Of a stretch of DNA of 64,000 bases, positions 1 through 8,796 are shown in pieces. A model generated the notes under the pieces. The model was not told where the DNA came from. It ran no database searches and saw nothing but the letters and a program-made list of their open reading frames with translations. The stretch is from assembly GCF_900176205.1 (NCBI RefSeq), contig NZ_LT859959.1, positions 5,787,001-5,851,000 of the forward strand. Reading direction: 5' to 3'. The position numbers and the translations under genes were made by a program. The DNA comes from Bradyrhizobium sp. ORS 285. GTDB taxonomy: Bacteria > Pseudomonadota > Alphaproteobacteria > Rhizobiales > Xanthobacteraceae. Within the stretch, counting starts at the first letter, position 1. The number at the start of each line of letters is the position of its first letter.

Positions 1-89
1 ACGTCGACGCTTCGGCACGCTCGTGTCTTAAGAACAACGCCCAGTCGAAACCATTACACGCGCTCCAAGATAGTCCCTGCGCTCCGGAG

Positions 90-129
90 ACCCCCACCCC
101 CAACCCCTCCCCGCAAGGGGGAGGGGAGC
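90..129. repeat. GC-rich dispersed hairpin repeat, copy E1
   Basis: C-rich tract followed by a CTCCCC/GGGGAG-type hairpin around the loop GCAAG. Close copies lie at 61617-61657 (inverted) and 61900-61941 (same orientation). It sits downstream of hmuO in the first 211 bases, which otherwise hold only a short CTCCAA/TTGGAG stem at 156-171 without a T-run. I see no gene between 1 and 211. Confidence 0.7.
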
Positions 130-211
130 TGACCGTCCCCTCGGAAACATCTTGTCTCCAAACGATTGGAGCGTTCAATCGCGTCGTCGAAGCAGGCGCT
201 CGGTGTAAACC

Positions 212-889
212 CTACCCGTCGAGCCCCACAGCCGCCTGCAGCGCCTGCGACAAGGTGATGTTCAGCTGGAACGCAGTCGCCGCCTCCTCGACGACAGAGT
301 CATGCTCCGTCATCGCGCCACCCGCCTGCTCCAGCGCCTCGCGGTATTCGTTCTTAAAGCTTGGGATATCCGCGATCTCCGGAAACTCGTAGAACGACAG
401 CGCCTCGTGCGGCAGCGAAAGCGAACGCGCGAGAATCTTCTTGATGATCTGACCGCCGCTGAGATCGCCGAGATAGCGCGTGTAGGCATGGGCCAGCAGC
501 GGATGGCCGGAGCCCGATCCCGCCTCCCGGATGGCGCTGACGTAAGTGATGGCTTCGGGCAGAAGCGGCAGATCGCGGGCATCGAGCTGCGCAAGGTCGG
601 CTGCGATCGCAGCACTGCGATGCAGCTCGGGCCGCACGATGAGGCCAGTCACGGGAGAGGCCGCATGACGTAGCAGCTCCGCTTCCATCGCCTCATAGAC
701 CGGCAAGAGATTCCGCAGCAACACCGCATAGGCCGCTCGCGTGCCGCGCCCGCGCAGCAGCTCGGCGACGATACCGGTCCGCTCAGCGGTGACGTGCAGC
801 ACCTTGGTGCGCTCGCGCATGGCTTCCAAAAGACTGGCCGGACGCGTGCTGCGCCCGGCCATGTCGATCTGTTCAACTCTGTCCAACAT
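212..889 (-). CDS. hmuO: biliverdin-producing heme oxygenase
   Basis: Cytoplasmic heme oxygenase of 225 aa, opening heme to biliverdin, iron and CO. The TxxxHxxAE motif at residues 28-36 supplies the proximal heme ligand His32. The distal-helix motif YLGDLSGG at 139-146 is the glycine-rich flexible helix of the family. I chose the ATG at 889 because the longer frame would run into pufM; this start leaves 17 bp after the pufM stop. The gene is last in the puf transcript direction, so it is probably co-expressed with the reaction centre. Biliverdin is the chromophore of bacteriophytochromes, and photosynthetic Bradyrhizobium use a BphP to control photosynthesis genes. A link between this gene and BphP chromophore supply is therefore a reasonable inference; no bphP is in the window. 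Confidence 0.93.
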   Translation of the reverse strand: MLDRVEQIDMAGRSTRPASLLEAMRERTKVLHVTAERTGIVAELLRGRGTRAAYAVLLRNLLPVYEAMEAELLRHAASPVTGLIVRPELHRSAAIAADLAQLDARDLPLLPEAITYVSAIREAGSGSGHPLLAHAYTRYLGDLSGGQIIKKILARSLSLPHEALSFYEFPEIADIPSFKNEYREALEQAGGAMTEHDSVVEEAATAFQLNITLSQALQAAVGLDG

Positions 890-906
890 CTCAGACCTGC
901 AGGACT

Positions 907-1833
907 TCAGCGCGACGGCGCCAGCCCGTGTTTCACGCCCCAGTCGAACCAATTATCGACGACGGTGCCTGACAGTAGGATACCGATGCCGCCGGTCAAG
1001 GTACAAAGCACGGCGAACCACCAGGCCCAGCGATGGATCGATTCGGCCGTCGCGTTGAAGCCCATCGTCCAACGCCAGAACAGCGCACCACGTTCGAAGG
1101 CCGTGCCGCGGTCCACGATCTGCTCCAGCTCACGCTCGCCGCCGTAGCGGCTGATCGCCAGCACCGTTGCGCCATGCATCGCGAACAGCAGCGCCGATCC
1201 ATAGAGGAAGGCGATCGAGAGCATGTGGAACGGGTTGTAGAACAGGTTGCCGTGGGTGATGGAGAAGTTGTTGGTCCAGTCGAGGTGCGGGAAGATGCCG
1301 AACGGCACCGCCTCGCTCCAGCTGCCCATGAAGATCGGCCGGATGAAGCCGAGCACGAGATAGAGCCAGATTGCGGACGCGAACGCCCACGACACATGCG
1401 TGCCGAGACCGAGCGCCCGGGCGCGGCGATAGGTGCGTGCCCACCACAACAGGATCGACGTCGTCAGGAAGAAGCCGGCCATCAGCCACCAGCCGCCCTC
1501 CTGCAGCGGCGGGAAGATCTGCAGACCGTATTCCGGCGCCGGCGGCTGCAAGGACAGCCAGAAGAACTGGCGGATGAACTCGAGCGGACTCCAGTTCACA
1601 GAGGCCAGCATGTTGAGACCGATGATCTCGATCGCAACGAAGCCGGACATCAGCGAGGCGAGGCCAAGGAAGCCGAGATAGACCGGGCCGACCTGGGCGT
1701 CGCCGAGCTTGCCGAACCAGTAGTTGAAGCTGCCCTTGCCGAGCCGCTCCCAAACCCCGGGCTCGATCGGGATACCCGGGTAGATTTTGCTACGAACTTG
1801 GATCTGCGTGAAGATGTTCTGGTATTGGGCCAT
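907..1833 (-). CDS. pufM: photosynthetic reaction centre M subunit
   Basis: Integral membrane M subunit (308 aa) of the type II (quinone) reaction centre, which binds half of the special pair, a bacteriopheophytin and Q_A. The His ligands are visible in the contexts ITHGN, NPFHM, AMHGA and IHRW, the last belonging to the non-heme iron site. Five membrane helices are apparent. The start at 1833 follows AAGGAGAGG. The gene lies 18 bp after pufL and ahead of hmuO. No pufC (tetraheme cytochrome) or pufX follows it. Confidence 0.98.
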   Translation of the reverse strand: MAQYQNIFTQIQVRSKIYPGIPIEPGVWERLGKGSFNYWFGKLGDAQVGPVYLGFLGLASLMSGFVAIEIIGLNMLASVNWSPLEFIRQFFWLSLQPPAPEYGLQIFPPLQEGGWWLMAGFFLTTSILLWWARTYRRARALGLGTHVSWAFASAIWLYLVLGFIRPIFMGSWSEAVPFGIFPHLDWTNNFSITHGNLFYNPFHMLSIAFLYGSALLFAMHGATVLAISRYGGERELEQIVDRGTAFERGALFWRWTMGFNATAESIHRWAWWFAVLCTLTGGIGILLSGTVVDNWFDWGVKHGLAPSR

Positions 1834-1851
1834 GACGACCTCTCCTTGAAC

Positions 1852-2697
1852 TCATTGCGGCGGCGACCAGATCGGGACCCTGCGCCACCAATCCCACCAA
1901 TCCGACCAGGCATTGCCTTCCGGCATGAGCCAGGCGGGACCGGAGATGACGATGCAGACGGCGCTGAAGAAAACCGCCGACAGCGCCAGGAACAGGCCGA
2001 GCCGGTGGATGCCGAGCGTGCCGATGGAGTAGCCGAGGAGATCGCGGAACATGGTGTTCTCATGCTCCGGCGACTTCATCTCCTGGCCTTTGCCCGGATT
2101 GGCCGCCGACAGGATCAGCGAGCCGTGCAGCGCGAGCGCGAGACACGTCGTGAAGAAGAACGTGATCGCGATCATGTGCGCGGGATTGTAGTGGAAGTTG
2201 CCGAACTGATAGCCGGTGTTCGATACCCAATCGAGATGGGTGATGATGCCGTAGGGGAACGCGTAGCTCCACGAACCCATCAGCACCGGACGGATCACCT
2301 CCAGCGTGAAATAGGCGAAGATCGCAAAGCCGAAGGCGACCGGGACGTGGTAGCCGATCGCAAGCTTTCGGCAGATCTCGACCTCGCGCAGCGCCCATGA
2401 GACGAACGCGCCGTGCGCGCACACGGTGATGAGCTGCCAGAAGCCGCCCTCCGTGAGTGGCGCGAACGACAGCCCGTATTTGGCGTCGGGCGGATTGATG
2501 CTGATCTGCCAGAGATTCCACGTCGGTCCGAGCGCCGTGGCATAGAGGATCAGCGCCACGCCGACGAAGGTGAAGAAGATCGTCGTCACGCCGAAGAAGC
2601 CGACGTAGAACGGTCCGACCCAGAAATCGAAGAGATCGCCGCCGATCAACGTGCCGCCGCGGACGCGGTATTTTCGTTCAAAGCTGAGCATTGCCAT
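1852..2697 (-). CDS. pufL: photosynthetic reaction centre L subunit
   Basis: L subunit (281 aa) of the purple bacterial reaction centre. It binds the other special-pair bacteriochlorophyll, an accessory bacteriochlorophyll, the active-branch bacteriopheophytin and Q_B. Conserved His contexts are [15 protein letters not shown] and ALHGSL. The length equals that of the family (about 275-282). The ATG at 2697 follows GGAGGCAGGA. The 180 bp to pufA contain two strong hairpins, the usual arrangement that lets pufBA mRNA persist longer than pufLM mRNA. Confidence 0.98.
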   Translation of the reverse strand: MAMLSFERKYRVRGGTLIGGDLFDFWVGPFYVGFFGVTTIFFTFVGVALILYATALGPTWNLWQISINPPDAKYGLSFAPLTEGGFWQLITVCAHGAFVSWALREVEICRKLAIGYHVPVAFGFAIFAYFTLEVIRPVLMGSWSYAFPYGIITHLDWVSNTGYQFGNFHYNPAHMIAITFFFTTCLALALHGSLILSAANPGKGQEMKSPEHENTMFRDLLGYSIGTLGIHRLGLFLALSAVFFSAVCIVISGPAWLMPEGNAWSDWWDWWRRVPIWSPPQ

Positions 2698-2812
2698 CGG
2701 TCCTGCCTCCGCTGCCCGTCGCTCGATATGTGACGTGTCGTATCGCGAGGTCGTGAACTCCGTAGAGCCCCAGATGATTTGGAGCTCTCGAGATTAGAAA
2801 GCGTGGAGATTT

Positions 2813-2859
2813 GGGAAGCGGGCGAACACGGTCTGCCGCCGAGCCTGCGCCCGCTTCCC
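2813..2859 (-). promoter_or_regulatory. puf intercistronic hairpin with 12-bp perfect stem
   Basis: Bases 2813-2824 and 2848-2859 are exact reverse complements (12 of 12) around a 23-nt loop, between pufA and pufL. In Rhodobacter an intercistronic hairpin at this place blocks 3' exonuclease decay of pufBA and sets the LH1 to reaction-centre ratio. The position and strength fit that role here by analogy. Confidence 0.75.
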
Positions 2860-2866
2860 ATTGTTG

Positions 2867-2878
2867 GAGCCGAAGCTC
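2867..2878 (-). promoter_or_regulatory. UUCG-tetraloop hairpin at the pufA stop codon
   Basis: On the minus strand the RNA reads GAGC-UUCG-GCUC, a C(UUCG)G tetraloop that is unusually stable for its size. The last base of the stem is part of the pufA TAG stop (2878-2880). It stands 7 nt from the larger hairpin at 2813-2859, so pufBA messages would end in two stacked stems. Confidence 0.6.
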
Positions 2879-3066
2879 TAGGTGAGCTTCACCGGCGTGA
2901 CCGGAGCGGAGATCGACGACGTCTTGGCCGCGCGAGGTCCTTCCAGCCAGTTGAAGCGGTTCGTGCTGAGCAGGATGAAGTGAATCACCAATGCCAGACC
3001 GAACAGGAAAACCCCGAGAGCCACGAGAACTCTGCGCGGATCGAACAGCAACCACAAGCGCCACAT
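2878..3066 (-). CDS. pufA: light-harvesting 1 antenna alpha polypeptide
   Basis: Single-span antenna polypeptide of 62 aa that pairs with PufB to bind bacteriochlorophyll a around the reaction centre. It starts with [12 protein letters not shown], a typical LH1 alpha N-terminus. The hydrophobic helix ends with the VIHFILLST segment holding the bacteriochlorophyll-ligating His, followed by FNWLEG. It lies 16 bp after pufB and is followed by the two puf hairpins. Confidence 0.97.
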   Translation of the reverse strand: MWRLWLLFDPRRVLVALGVFLFGLALVIHFILLSTNRFNWLEGPRAAKTSSISAPVTPVKLT

Positions 3067-3082
3067 AGTTTTCTCCTTTCGA

Positions 3083-3310
3083 TCAGGTCAGGTAGGAGAT
3101 CGCGAGAGTGGCGTAGTGGGTTGCCCCTTCCAGCGCCGCCTTGTAGCCAGTCGGTCCGGGCAGCCAGGGACGCCACATCCAGGCGAGAATGTGGGCGACG
3201 ATCGCAACCGCCGTGAAGACCACAAAGCTCGTCATGAAGATGCTATGGAATTCCCTAGCCTCCGATTCGGTCAGCCCCGACAGAGAGCCTCCCTTGTTTG
3301 GTTCCACCAT
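3083..3310 (-). CDS. pufB: light-harvesting 1 antenna beta polypeptide
   Basis: LH1 beta chain, 75 aa. The family signature [15 protein letters not shown] is followed by one membrane helix with the ligand His in [16 protein letters not shown]. The ATG at 3310 is chosen because it follows a strong Shine-Dalgarno (AGGAGG, 8 nt upstream). A longer in-frame start would add 40 residues that are not antenna-like. The 171 bp between the pufQ-like gene and pufB contain several small stem-loops. Confidence 0.97.
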   Translation of the reverse strand: MVEPNKGGSLSGLTESEAREFHSIFMTSFVVFTAVAIVAHILAWMWRPWLPGPTGYKAALEGATHYATLAISYLT

Positions 3311-3481
3311 AGTAGTACCTCCTGGTGTTGGCCTTACGGCCGGATGCCGCCCACCGAGGTGAGCGGCGTCGAAGCGCCATCCCGTTGCCGGGATGACATC
3401 CGTGCGGCGAGCCGCACGAATTCCTTGCAAGACTTGCGGGGCCCGAACTCATGACCCCGACGCTCGAAACTTTTCGGGACC

Positions 3482-3709
3482 TCACATCCCCATGAACGAG
3501 GAGGTCGCGCAGTTCGCGGCCTTGAGCCGCGCCTCGCCGAAGATCGCGCCGAGCGGCGCCGGACGATGGCCCGTGATGACAGAGCCGACTCGCCGCAGCA
3601 CGCCCTCGACCATCAGCACGGCGAAGCACACCGCGTAGACGAGGAGATATTCGATCCGCTCGCGCGATTTCGGCGCGACGTCACGATCCATGCGTTCGTA
3701 TAACGACAT
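3482..3709 (-). CDS. pufQ: PufQ-like small membrane protein
   Basis: 75 aa with one hydrophobic segment (about residues 20-40) preceded by RERIEYLLVYAVCF and followed by an RRVGS-type basic turn, then GAIFGEAR. This order (charged N-terminus, E-Y/F-x-L-x-Y helix, basic loop, FGEAR-like tail) resembles PufQ, the small protein that helps bacteriochlorophyll intermediate delivery in Rhodobacter. Its place between bchZ (33 bp upstream) and pufB is exactly the pufQ position. Sequence similarity is weak by eye, so the name rests on shape and synteny. Confidence 0.72.
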   Translation of the reverse strand: MSLYERMDRDVAPKSRERIEYLLVYAVCFAVLMVEGVLRRVGSVITGHRPAPLGAIFGEARLKAANCATSSFMGM

Positions 3710-3742
3710 CGTCCTCTCCCTCTCCGCCTCATCCCCATCGCA

Positions 3743-5194
3743 CTACGCGGCCTGGCCCGTTGCGAGCCGTGACCGCGCCTGCGCGAGAACGTCCTCCGTC
3801 ACCGTGTCGAGTCCGGCCTGGCGCGCACCGCGTTCGGCCGCGTCGCGCAGCCGCTTGGCCGCAGAGATCCGCACCAGCACCGGCTGCGTCTCGATGATCT
3901 GATCGAGCGCGAGCTTGGCGCCGTCGTCCCATGGCAGCTCGCGCTCGAGCCGCGCAGGCGTCGCGGCGATCTGATCCAATTGCGTGGCGAGCGGCAGGAT
4001 GTTGAACAGCGCATCGAACAGCGCGTTGCAGACCTCCTGCACGACGTAGGTCGCGCCGGCATAGCCCATGAACGGCGTGCCGGTGTGGCGGCGGATCACC
4101 GTGCCCGGGAACGAGGCCGGGATGTAGATCGCCCGGTTGCCGGCTTCCGCCGCATACATGCGCTCATTGTAGCTGCCGAACAGCACCAGCGGCGGCCGCT
4201 CGTGGATCAGCTTGCGGATCGCGTCATTGTCTGTCTTGGCGCCGGCGCAGCGGGAGATCGCGAAGTGGCAGGGCAGCCCGAGCTCGGTTTCCAGGAAGTT
4301 GCGTAAGCCCCGCGCGTAGGTCTCGGAGGCGACGATGCCGAAGCTCGCGGTCCCGAAGAAGTCCTGCGTGACCGAGCGCCAGAGATCCCACACCGGCTTG
4401 ATCGTGGTGTGCTTCTCACTGATGATGAACGGCTCCGGATCGAGCCCGGTCAGTTCGCCGAGCGAGCGCAGGAATTTGGTCGTCGAATGCAGCCCGATCG
4501 GCGCCTGCAAATACGGCCGCTCCAAGGTCTCGCACAGCAGACGGCCGAACTCGCGATACATGCAGATGTTGACGTCGGCATTGACCAGCTTCGGCACGTC
4601 AGCGACGTGGCTGCCGAGCGGGAACACCATATTGATCTCGGCGCCGATGCCCTCGACCAGGCGGCGGATCTCGGCGAGATCCGACGGCATGTTGAAGGTG
4701 CCGTAGATCGGTCCGATGATGTTCACGCGAGGCTTTTCGCCCTCGGCGCGCGGCTTGCGCTCGGGGATCTTGCGCAGGCCGTATTCGCTCCACAGCCAGC
4801 TCAAGGCGCGGTTGGCGCTCTGCCACTGATCTTCGTCGATCGTGCGCGGCAGGAAGCGCTTGATGTTGGAGCCTTCCGGCGTCACGCCGCCGCCGATCAT
4901 CTCGGCGATCGAACCGGTGACGACCACCGCCGGCAGGTCCGGATCGAGCGCGGCGCGGGCGCGCTTCATCGCCTGCTCGGTGCCCTTCTGGCCGAGCTCG
5001 TCCTCGCCCAATCCGGTGACGACGATCGGCAATTCGTGCGGCGGCAGGCCGTCGGTGTAGTGCAGCACCGAGGTGACAGGCAGGTTCTCGCAGCCGACCG
5101 GGCCGTCGATGATGACCTGCAGGCCCTTGATCGCGGTGAACGCGTAGACCGAGCCCCAATAGCCGCCGGCGCGATCGTGGTCGAGGATCAGCAT
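3743..5194 (-). CDS. bchZ: chlorophyllide reductase subunit Z
   Basis: NifK-like catalytic subunit (483 aa) of chlorophyllide a reductase (BchXYZ), which reduces the C7=C8 double bond of ring B in bacteriochlorophyll synthesis. The N-terminus [16 protein letters not shown] and the [12 protein letters not shown] segment, with its cluster-ligating Cys, are typical. Its ATG shares one base with the bchY stop (TAATG), so translation is coupled. It is followed by the pufQ-like gene. Confidence 0.97.
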   Translation of the reverse strand: MLILDHDRAGGYWGSVYAFTAIKGLQVIIDGPVGCENLPVTSVLHYTDGLPPHELPIVVTGLGEDELGQKGTEQAMKRARAALDPDLPAVVVTGSIAEMIGGGVTPEGSNIKRFLPRTIDEDQWQSANRALSWLWSEYGLRKIPERKPRAEGEKPRVNIIGPIYGTFNMPSDLAEIRRLVEGIGAEINMVFPLGSHVADVPKLVNADVNICMYREFGRLLCETLERPYLQAPIGLHSTTKFLRSLGELTGLDPEPFIISEKHTTIKPVWDLWRSVTQDFFGTASFGIVASETYARGLRNFLETELGLPCHFAISRCAGAKTDNDAIRKLIHERPPLVLFGSYNERMYAAEAGNRAIYIPASFPGTVIRRHTGTPFMGYAGATYVVQEVCNALFDALFNILPLATQLDQIAATPARLERELPWDDGAKLALDQIIETQPVLVRISAAKRLRDAAERGARQAGLDTVTEDVLAQARSRLATGQAA

Positions 5195-6738
5195 TACACC
5201 ATCTCCTCGGACTTGCGTTTCTTGGCCTGCGCCGCGACCGCCTTGCGATACTTGTCGCGGAAATCAGGACGCGCGACAGGAGTGCCCTGCCACACGCCCG
5301 CGGTGTCGCCCTCGCCGACACCTTCGAAGAACTCACGCATCTCGTCGAAGCGTGCCTTGCCGGCGATCGCTGCATTGACGACCTGCGCCAGCGAGCCGGC
5401 CCCGGAGACGCCGAACAGCGGCCGCGCCGAGATGAGGTTGGTAAAGTAGAGTGAGGGAATCGCGCGCGCCTTGGCCTTCTGGACCACCGGCGTGGTGCCG
5501 ATGACAAGATCGGGCGCGAACTCATCGACCGCCGCGAGATCCTGCTCCAGCGAGGCGCGGTACTGCACGCGTACGCCGCGCGCCTCCAACCAGGCGCAAT
5601 CGGCTTCCGACCAGCGCGTACGCGGGCACGCCGTGCCGACATAGCGCAGGTCGGCGCCGCTCTCGACCAGCAGGCGCCCGACCAATAGCTCAGAGCCTTC
5701 GTAGCCCGATAGGGTGATGCGGCCGCGGATCGGCGCCGCCGCGAGCGCGCCGCGGATCGCCGGCAACACCGCATTCTTCGCCGCATCGATCTGCGCACGA
5801 CCAGCGCCGCAGACAGTGCCGACCGCTTCGAGCCAGTCCGCGGTGCCGTCGCAGCCGACCGGTGCGGAACCAATGATCGGACGGCCAGCCGCCTCGAACT
5901 CGCGGATCGAGGCCGTGTAGAACGGATGGATCGCCGCGACCGCCGCGCAATCCAACGCGCCATACAGTTCGCGCCATTCGCGCGTCGGCACGGTCGGTCC
6001 TGCGGCAAGGCCGAGCGGCGCCAGCAGCATGCCGATCCCAACGGGATCGGCCGGGAACATCTCGCCGAGCAAGGTGATCGTCGGCTTGTCAGTACGCGGC
6101 GCGCGGGGCGCCTGCACGGGCCCCTGCTCCGCCTCGCGCCGCGCATAGTTCAGCATCGCGCCGGCGAGCACGTCCTTGGCCTCAGCATGGGTGGGCACGC
6201 CAAAGCCGGGAACGTCGATGCCGATCACGCGGACGCCGTTGATCTCCTTCGGCAGGATCTGCAACGGCACGCCGGAAGCCGTGGGAACGCAGAGATTGAT
6301 GATGACGACGCAGTCGTAGTCAGCGGGATCGGCGAGCTTGAACACGGCGTCGCGGATGTCCTCGAACAGTTTTCCGGTGACCAAGGTCTCCGAGTTGAAC
6401 GGGACATAGCCGACGCTGCGCCGCGCGCCATAAAAATGCGAGGTGAAGGTCAGGCCATAGACGCAACAGGCCGAGCCCGACAGCACTGTCGCGGTGCGCC
6501 GCATGCGCAGGCCGACGCGCAGCGAGCCGAACGCCGGGCACATGCTCTGCGGCTGGTCATGCGGCCCGGCCGGATAGTCAGCCGCGTAGCGCGCCAGGAC
6601 TTCGCTCTTGCCGGCGGCGTTGGCCGCGCGCTTGAGCTCGGCCTTGCCGGCGTGACAGCCGAGCGCCTCGGGCTGCGCCGGCATCTCTGCCGCGCCGCTC
6701 TGCGCGCTCACCGCCTGATGGACCACCGCATCGCTCAT
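5194..6738 (-). CDS. bchY: chlorophyllide reductase subunit Y
   Basis: NifD-like subunit (514 aa) of chlorophyllide a reductase, forming the catalytic heterotetramer with BchZ. Cysteine motifs [12 protein letters not shown] and [10 protein letters not shown] lie in the N-terminal third, where the 4Fe-4S cluster is held. The ATG at 6738 is chosen; a GTG 15 bp upstream is also open. The gene starts 32 bp after bchX and overlaps bchZ by one base. Confidence 0.97.
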   Translation of the reverse strand: MSDAVVHQAVSAQSGAAEMPAQPEALGCHAGKAELKRAANAAGKSEVLARYAADYPAGPHDQPQSMCPAFGSLRVGLRMRRTATVLSGSACCVYGLTFTSHFYGARRSVGYVPFNSETLVTGKLFEDIRDAVFKLADPADYDCVVIINLCVPTASGVPLQILPKEINGVRVIGIDVPGFGVPTHAEAKDVLAGAMLNYARREAEQGPVQAPRAPRTDKPTITLLGEMFPADPVGIGMLLAPLGLAAGPTVPTREWRELYGALDCAAVAAIHPFYTASIREFEAAGRPIIGSAPVGCDGTADWLEAVGTVCGAGRAQIDAAKNAVLPAIRGALAAAPIRGRITLSGYEGSELLVGRLLVESGADLRYVGTACPRTRWSEADCAWLEARGVRVQYRASLEQDLAAVDEFAPDLVIGTTPVVQKAKARAIPSLYFTNLISARPLFGVSGAGSLAQVVNAAIAGKARFDEMREFFEGVGEGDTAGVWQGTPVARPDFRDKYRKAVAAQAKKRKSEEMV

Positions 6739-6770
6739 TGCACTAGCTTCCACTGCTCAGTACGCACCGA

Positions 6771-7769
6771 TCACACATTGTCGTAGATCACTTCGAGCGA
6801 CGGCTTAGCGACAGCCGTGCTGCCGCACATGTCCTCGAGCGTCGCCTGCTCCAGCACCACGTCGCGGCCGACCTCCGAGGCCTTGAAAAGGCCGAGCAGG
6901 CCGTCCTGCGTCAGGGGATGCGGATGCTGCGGCGGCGCCTCGGCGACGTTGGTGGCGAGCTGCTCGAACAGCGGCGCCCAGGCTGTGCCGGGCTTGCCGA
7001 TGATCTGATAGCTCGCGCTCTTGCGGCGGATGTCGTCGTCGGCCGGGATCGAGGCCAGCACCGGGATGCCGACGGCGTCCGCAAACGCCTGCGCCTCGCC
7101 GGTGCTGTCGTCCTTGTTGATGACGATCCCGGCGACGCCGACATTGCCGCCGAGCTTGCGGAAATACTCCACCGCCGAGCAGACATTGTTGGCGACGTAG
7201 AGCGATTGCAGATCGTTGGAGCCGACGATGATCACCTTCTGGCACATGTCGCGCGCGATCGGCAGGCCGAAGCCGCCGCAGACGACGTCGCCTAAGAAGT
7301 CGAGCAGCACGTAGTCGAAACCCCAATCATGGAAGCCGAGCTTCTCGATCAGCTCGAAGCCGTGGATGATGCCGCGCCCGCCGCAGCCGCGGCCGACCTC
7401 GGGCCCGCCGAGCTCCATCGCGAACACGCCGTCGCGCTTGAAGCAGACGTCGCCGATCTTGACCTCCTCGCCGGCCAGCTTCTTCTTCGACGAGGTCTCG
7501 AGAATCGTCGGGCAGGCGCGACCGCCGAACAGGAGCGAGGTCGTGTCGCTCTTCGGATCGCAGCCGATCAAGAGCACCTTTTTGCCTTGCTGCGCCATCA
7601 TGTAGGACAAATTGGCGAGCGTGAAACTCTTGCCGATGCCGCCCTTGCCGTAGATCGCGATGATCTGCGTGGCCTTCTTCGGCGCAGCCGTCACCGGTGC
7701 GTCCGGCTCGATCGCGGCCTCCGCGCGCAGGGCATCTGTGATCGCAGTGATCTTGGTGGGCGCGTTCAT
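6771..7769 (-). CDS. bchX: chlorophyllide reductase iron protein BchX
   Basis: NifH-like ATPase (332 aa) that delivers electrons to BchYZ. The P-loop GKGGIGKS and the two cluster cysteines in GRGCGGRG and VVCGGFG are present. The ATG at 7769 overlaps the bchC stop as ATGA; a longer frame to 7805 would lie inside bchC. The N-terminal extension of about 40 residues before the P-loop is normal for BchX and absent from BchL. Confidence 0.97.
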   Translation of the reverse strand: MNAPTKITAITDALRAEAAIEPDAPVTAAPKKATQIIAIYGKGGIGKSFTLANLSYMMAQQGKKVLLIGCDPKSDTTSLLFGGRACPTILETSSKKKLAGEEVKIGDVCFKRDGVFAMELGGPEVGRGCGGRGIIHGFELIEKLGFHDWGFDYVLLDFLGDVVCGGFGLPIARDMCQKVIIVGSNDLQSLYVANNVCSAVEYFRKLGGNVGVAGIVINKDDSTGEAQAFADAVGIPVLASIPADDDIRRKSASYQIIGKPGTAWAPLFEQLATNVAEAPPQHPHPLTQDGLLGLFKASEVGRDVVLEQATLEDMCGSTAVAKPSLEVIYDNV

Positions 7770-8707
7770 GCGGCTGCTCTCCAGTCCAGGACCATCTTGA
7801 GACATGACGGATCGTCGAACGCGGTCCGGTAGGCGCTCTCGGCCGATGCGGCCGCGGCGTGATGCGTGATCAGTCCGTCCAGCGACAGCCGGCCGGTATC
7901 GATGAGGTTGCGCACCGCAAGCAGATCCTCATGCTTCCATTCGGCGGCGACGCGGATCGCCGCCTCGCGCATGAAGGCCGGCGGATAGGAGAAGGTCAGC
8001 GGCGCGCTGTAGAAGCCGGCGAGAATGATCTCGCCGCGCGGCGCCAGGCGCGCAATCAGGCTGTCGAGCAGCCCGGCATCGCCGCTGGCATCGAAGATCA
8101 GTCGATAGTCGCGCTTCTCGTCGTGAGCGGGATCGATGACGCGATAACCGGCTGCGCCCGCGGCGCGATCGGGATTGCTCTCCCACACCACGGGCGGATC
8201 GCCGCCCATCGCAACGATCAGCCGGGCCAGCAGACGGCCGAGCACACCGTGGCCGACCACGCATTCGGCCTGGCCGTCACCGCCGATCGACAAGGCATGA
8301 TAGGCGGTCGCCGCCAGCGCGAGCAGCACGCCGCGCTCGCCGGTCGACTCATCGATCGCGACTAGGCGCTGCGGAGGAACCGTGAGACGCGAGGCCGCGG
8401 CGCCGAACAGGCTGCGTACCTCGCCGAAGCAGCGCGCCGCGCCCGGCACGAACACCCGCTCGCCTTTCCGAAAACCGGAATGCGGTGCAGCCTGTGCGAC
8501 GCGGCCCACCGCCTCGTAGCCCGGCACGAGCGGATAGCCCATGCCCGGAAACTGCGGCATGCGGCCTTCGTACAGCAACCGCTCGGTGCCGGTGCTGATC
8601 GCGCTCCATTCGATGTCGACGGTCAGGCAGTCCGGGGCGTCTGCGAGCACCAGGTGCTGCAGCGATAATTGCCTCGGCCTCCCCAGTACGACGGCGATCG
8701 CGTCCAT
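7766..8707 (-). CDS. bchC: 3-hydroxyethyl bacteriochlorophyllide a dehydrogenase
   Basis: MDR-type dehydrogenase (313 aa) oxidising the C3 hydroxyethyl group to acetyl in bacteriochlorophyllide a. The N-terminal domain carries VPGYEAVGRV and the family VFVPGAARCFGEV segment. The Rossmann part follows with VGHGVLGRLLARLI. It is the first gene of bchCXYZ and has its own promoter with a PpsR operator directly upstream. Confidence 0.95.
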   Translation of the reverse strand: MDAIAVVLGRPRQLSLQHLVLADAPDCLTVDIEWSAISTGTERLLYEGRMPQFPGMGYPLVPGYEAVGRVAQAAPHSGFRKGERVFVPGAARCFGEVRSLFGAAASRLTVPPQRLVAIDESTGERGVLLALAATAYHALSIGGDGQAECVVGHGVLGRLLARLIVAMGGDPPVVWESNPDRAAGAAGYRVIDPAHDEKRDYRLIFDASGDAGLLDSLIARLAPRGEIILAGFYSAPLTFSYPPAFMREAAIRVAAEWKHEDLLAVRNLIDTGRLSLDGLITHHAAAASAESAYRTAFDDPSCLKMVLDWRAAA

Positions 8708-8747
8708 TGCCCAACTCCCCGGCGACGCCCGCTCAGTTACGGGTGTC

Positions 8748-8775
8748 AGGTTAGTCGGACCACGCAGAGTGTCAA
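8748..8775 (-). promoter_or_regulatory. bchC sigma-70-type promoter
   Basis: On the minus strand, TTGACA (8775-8770) and TAACCT (8753-8748) are separated by 16 bp, 40 bp before the bchC ATG. The -35 hexamer is half of the PpsR palindrome at 8770-8787, so repressor binding would occlude it. Confidence 0.65.
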
Positions 8776-8787
8776 TATAAATTTACA
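8770..8787. promoter_or_regulatory. PpsR/CrtJ operator upstream of bchC
   Basis: Exact TGT-N12-ACA palindrome (TGT 8770-8772, ACA 8785-8787) with an AT-rich core, the consensus of PpsR/CrtJ. It lies in the 89-bp crtF-bchC gap, 9 bp beyond the crtF stop, and overlaps the bchC -35 box. Confidence 0.85.
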
Positions 8788-8796
8788 TTCAGAGTG

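Noticed and set aside
156..171. CTCCAA-TTGGAG stem after hmuO as a terminator
   Set aside because: Short stem with no T-run on the transcribed strand.
1033..2400. 455-aa open frame on the plus strand
   Set aside because: It is antisense to pufM and pufL, is rich in Arg, Glu and Asp without any domain, and comes from third-position GC bias of the opposite genes.
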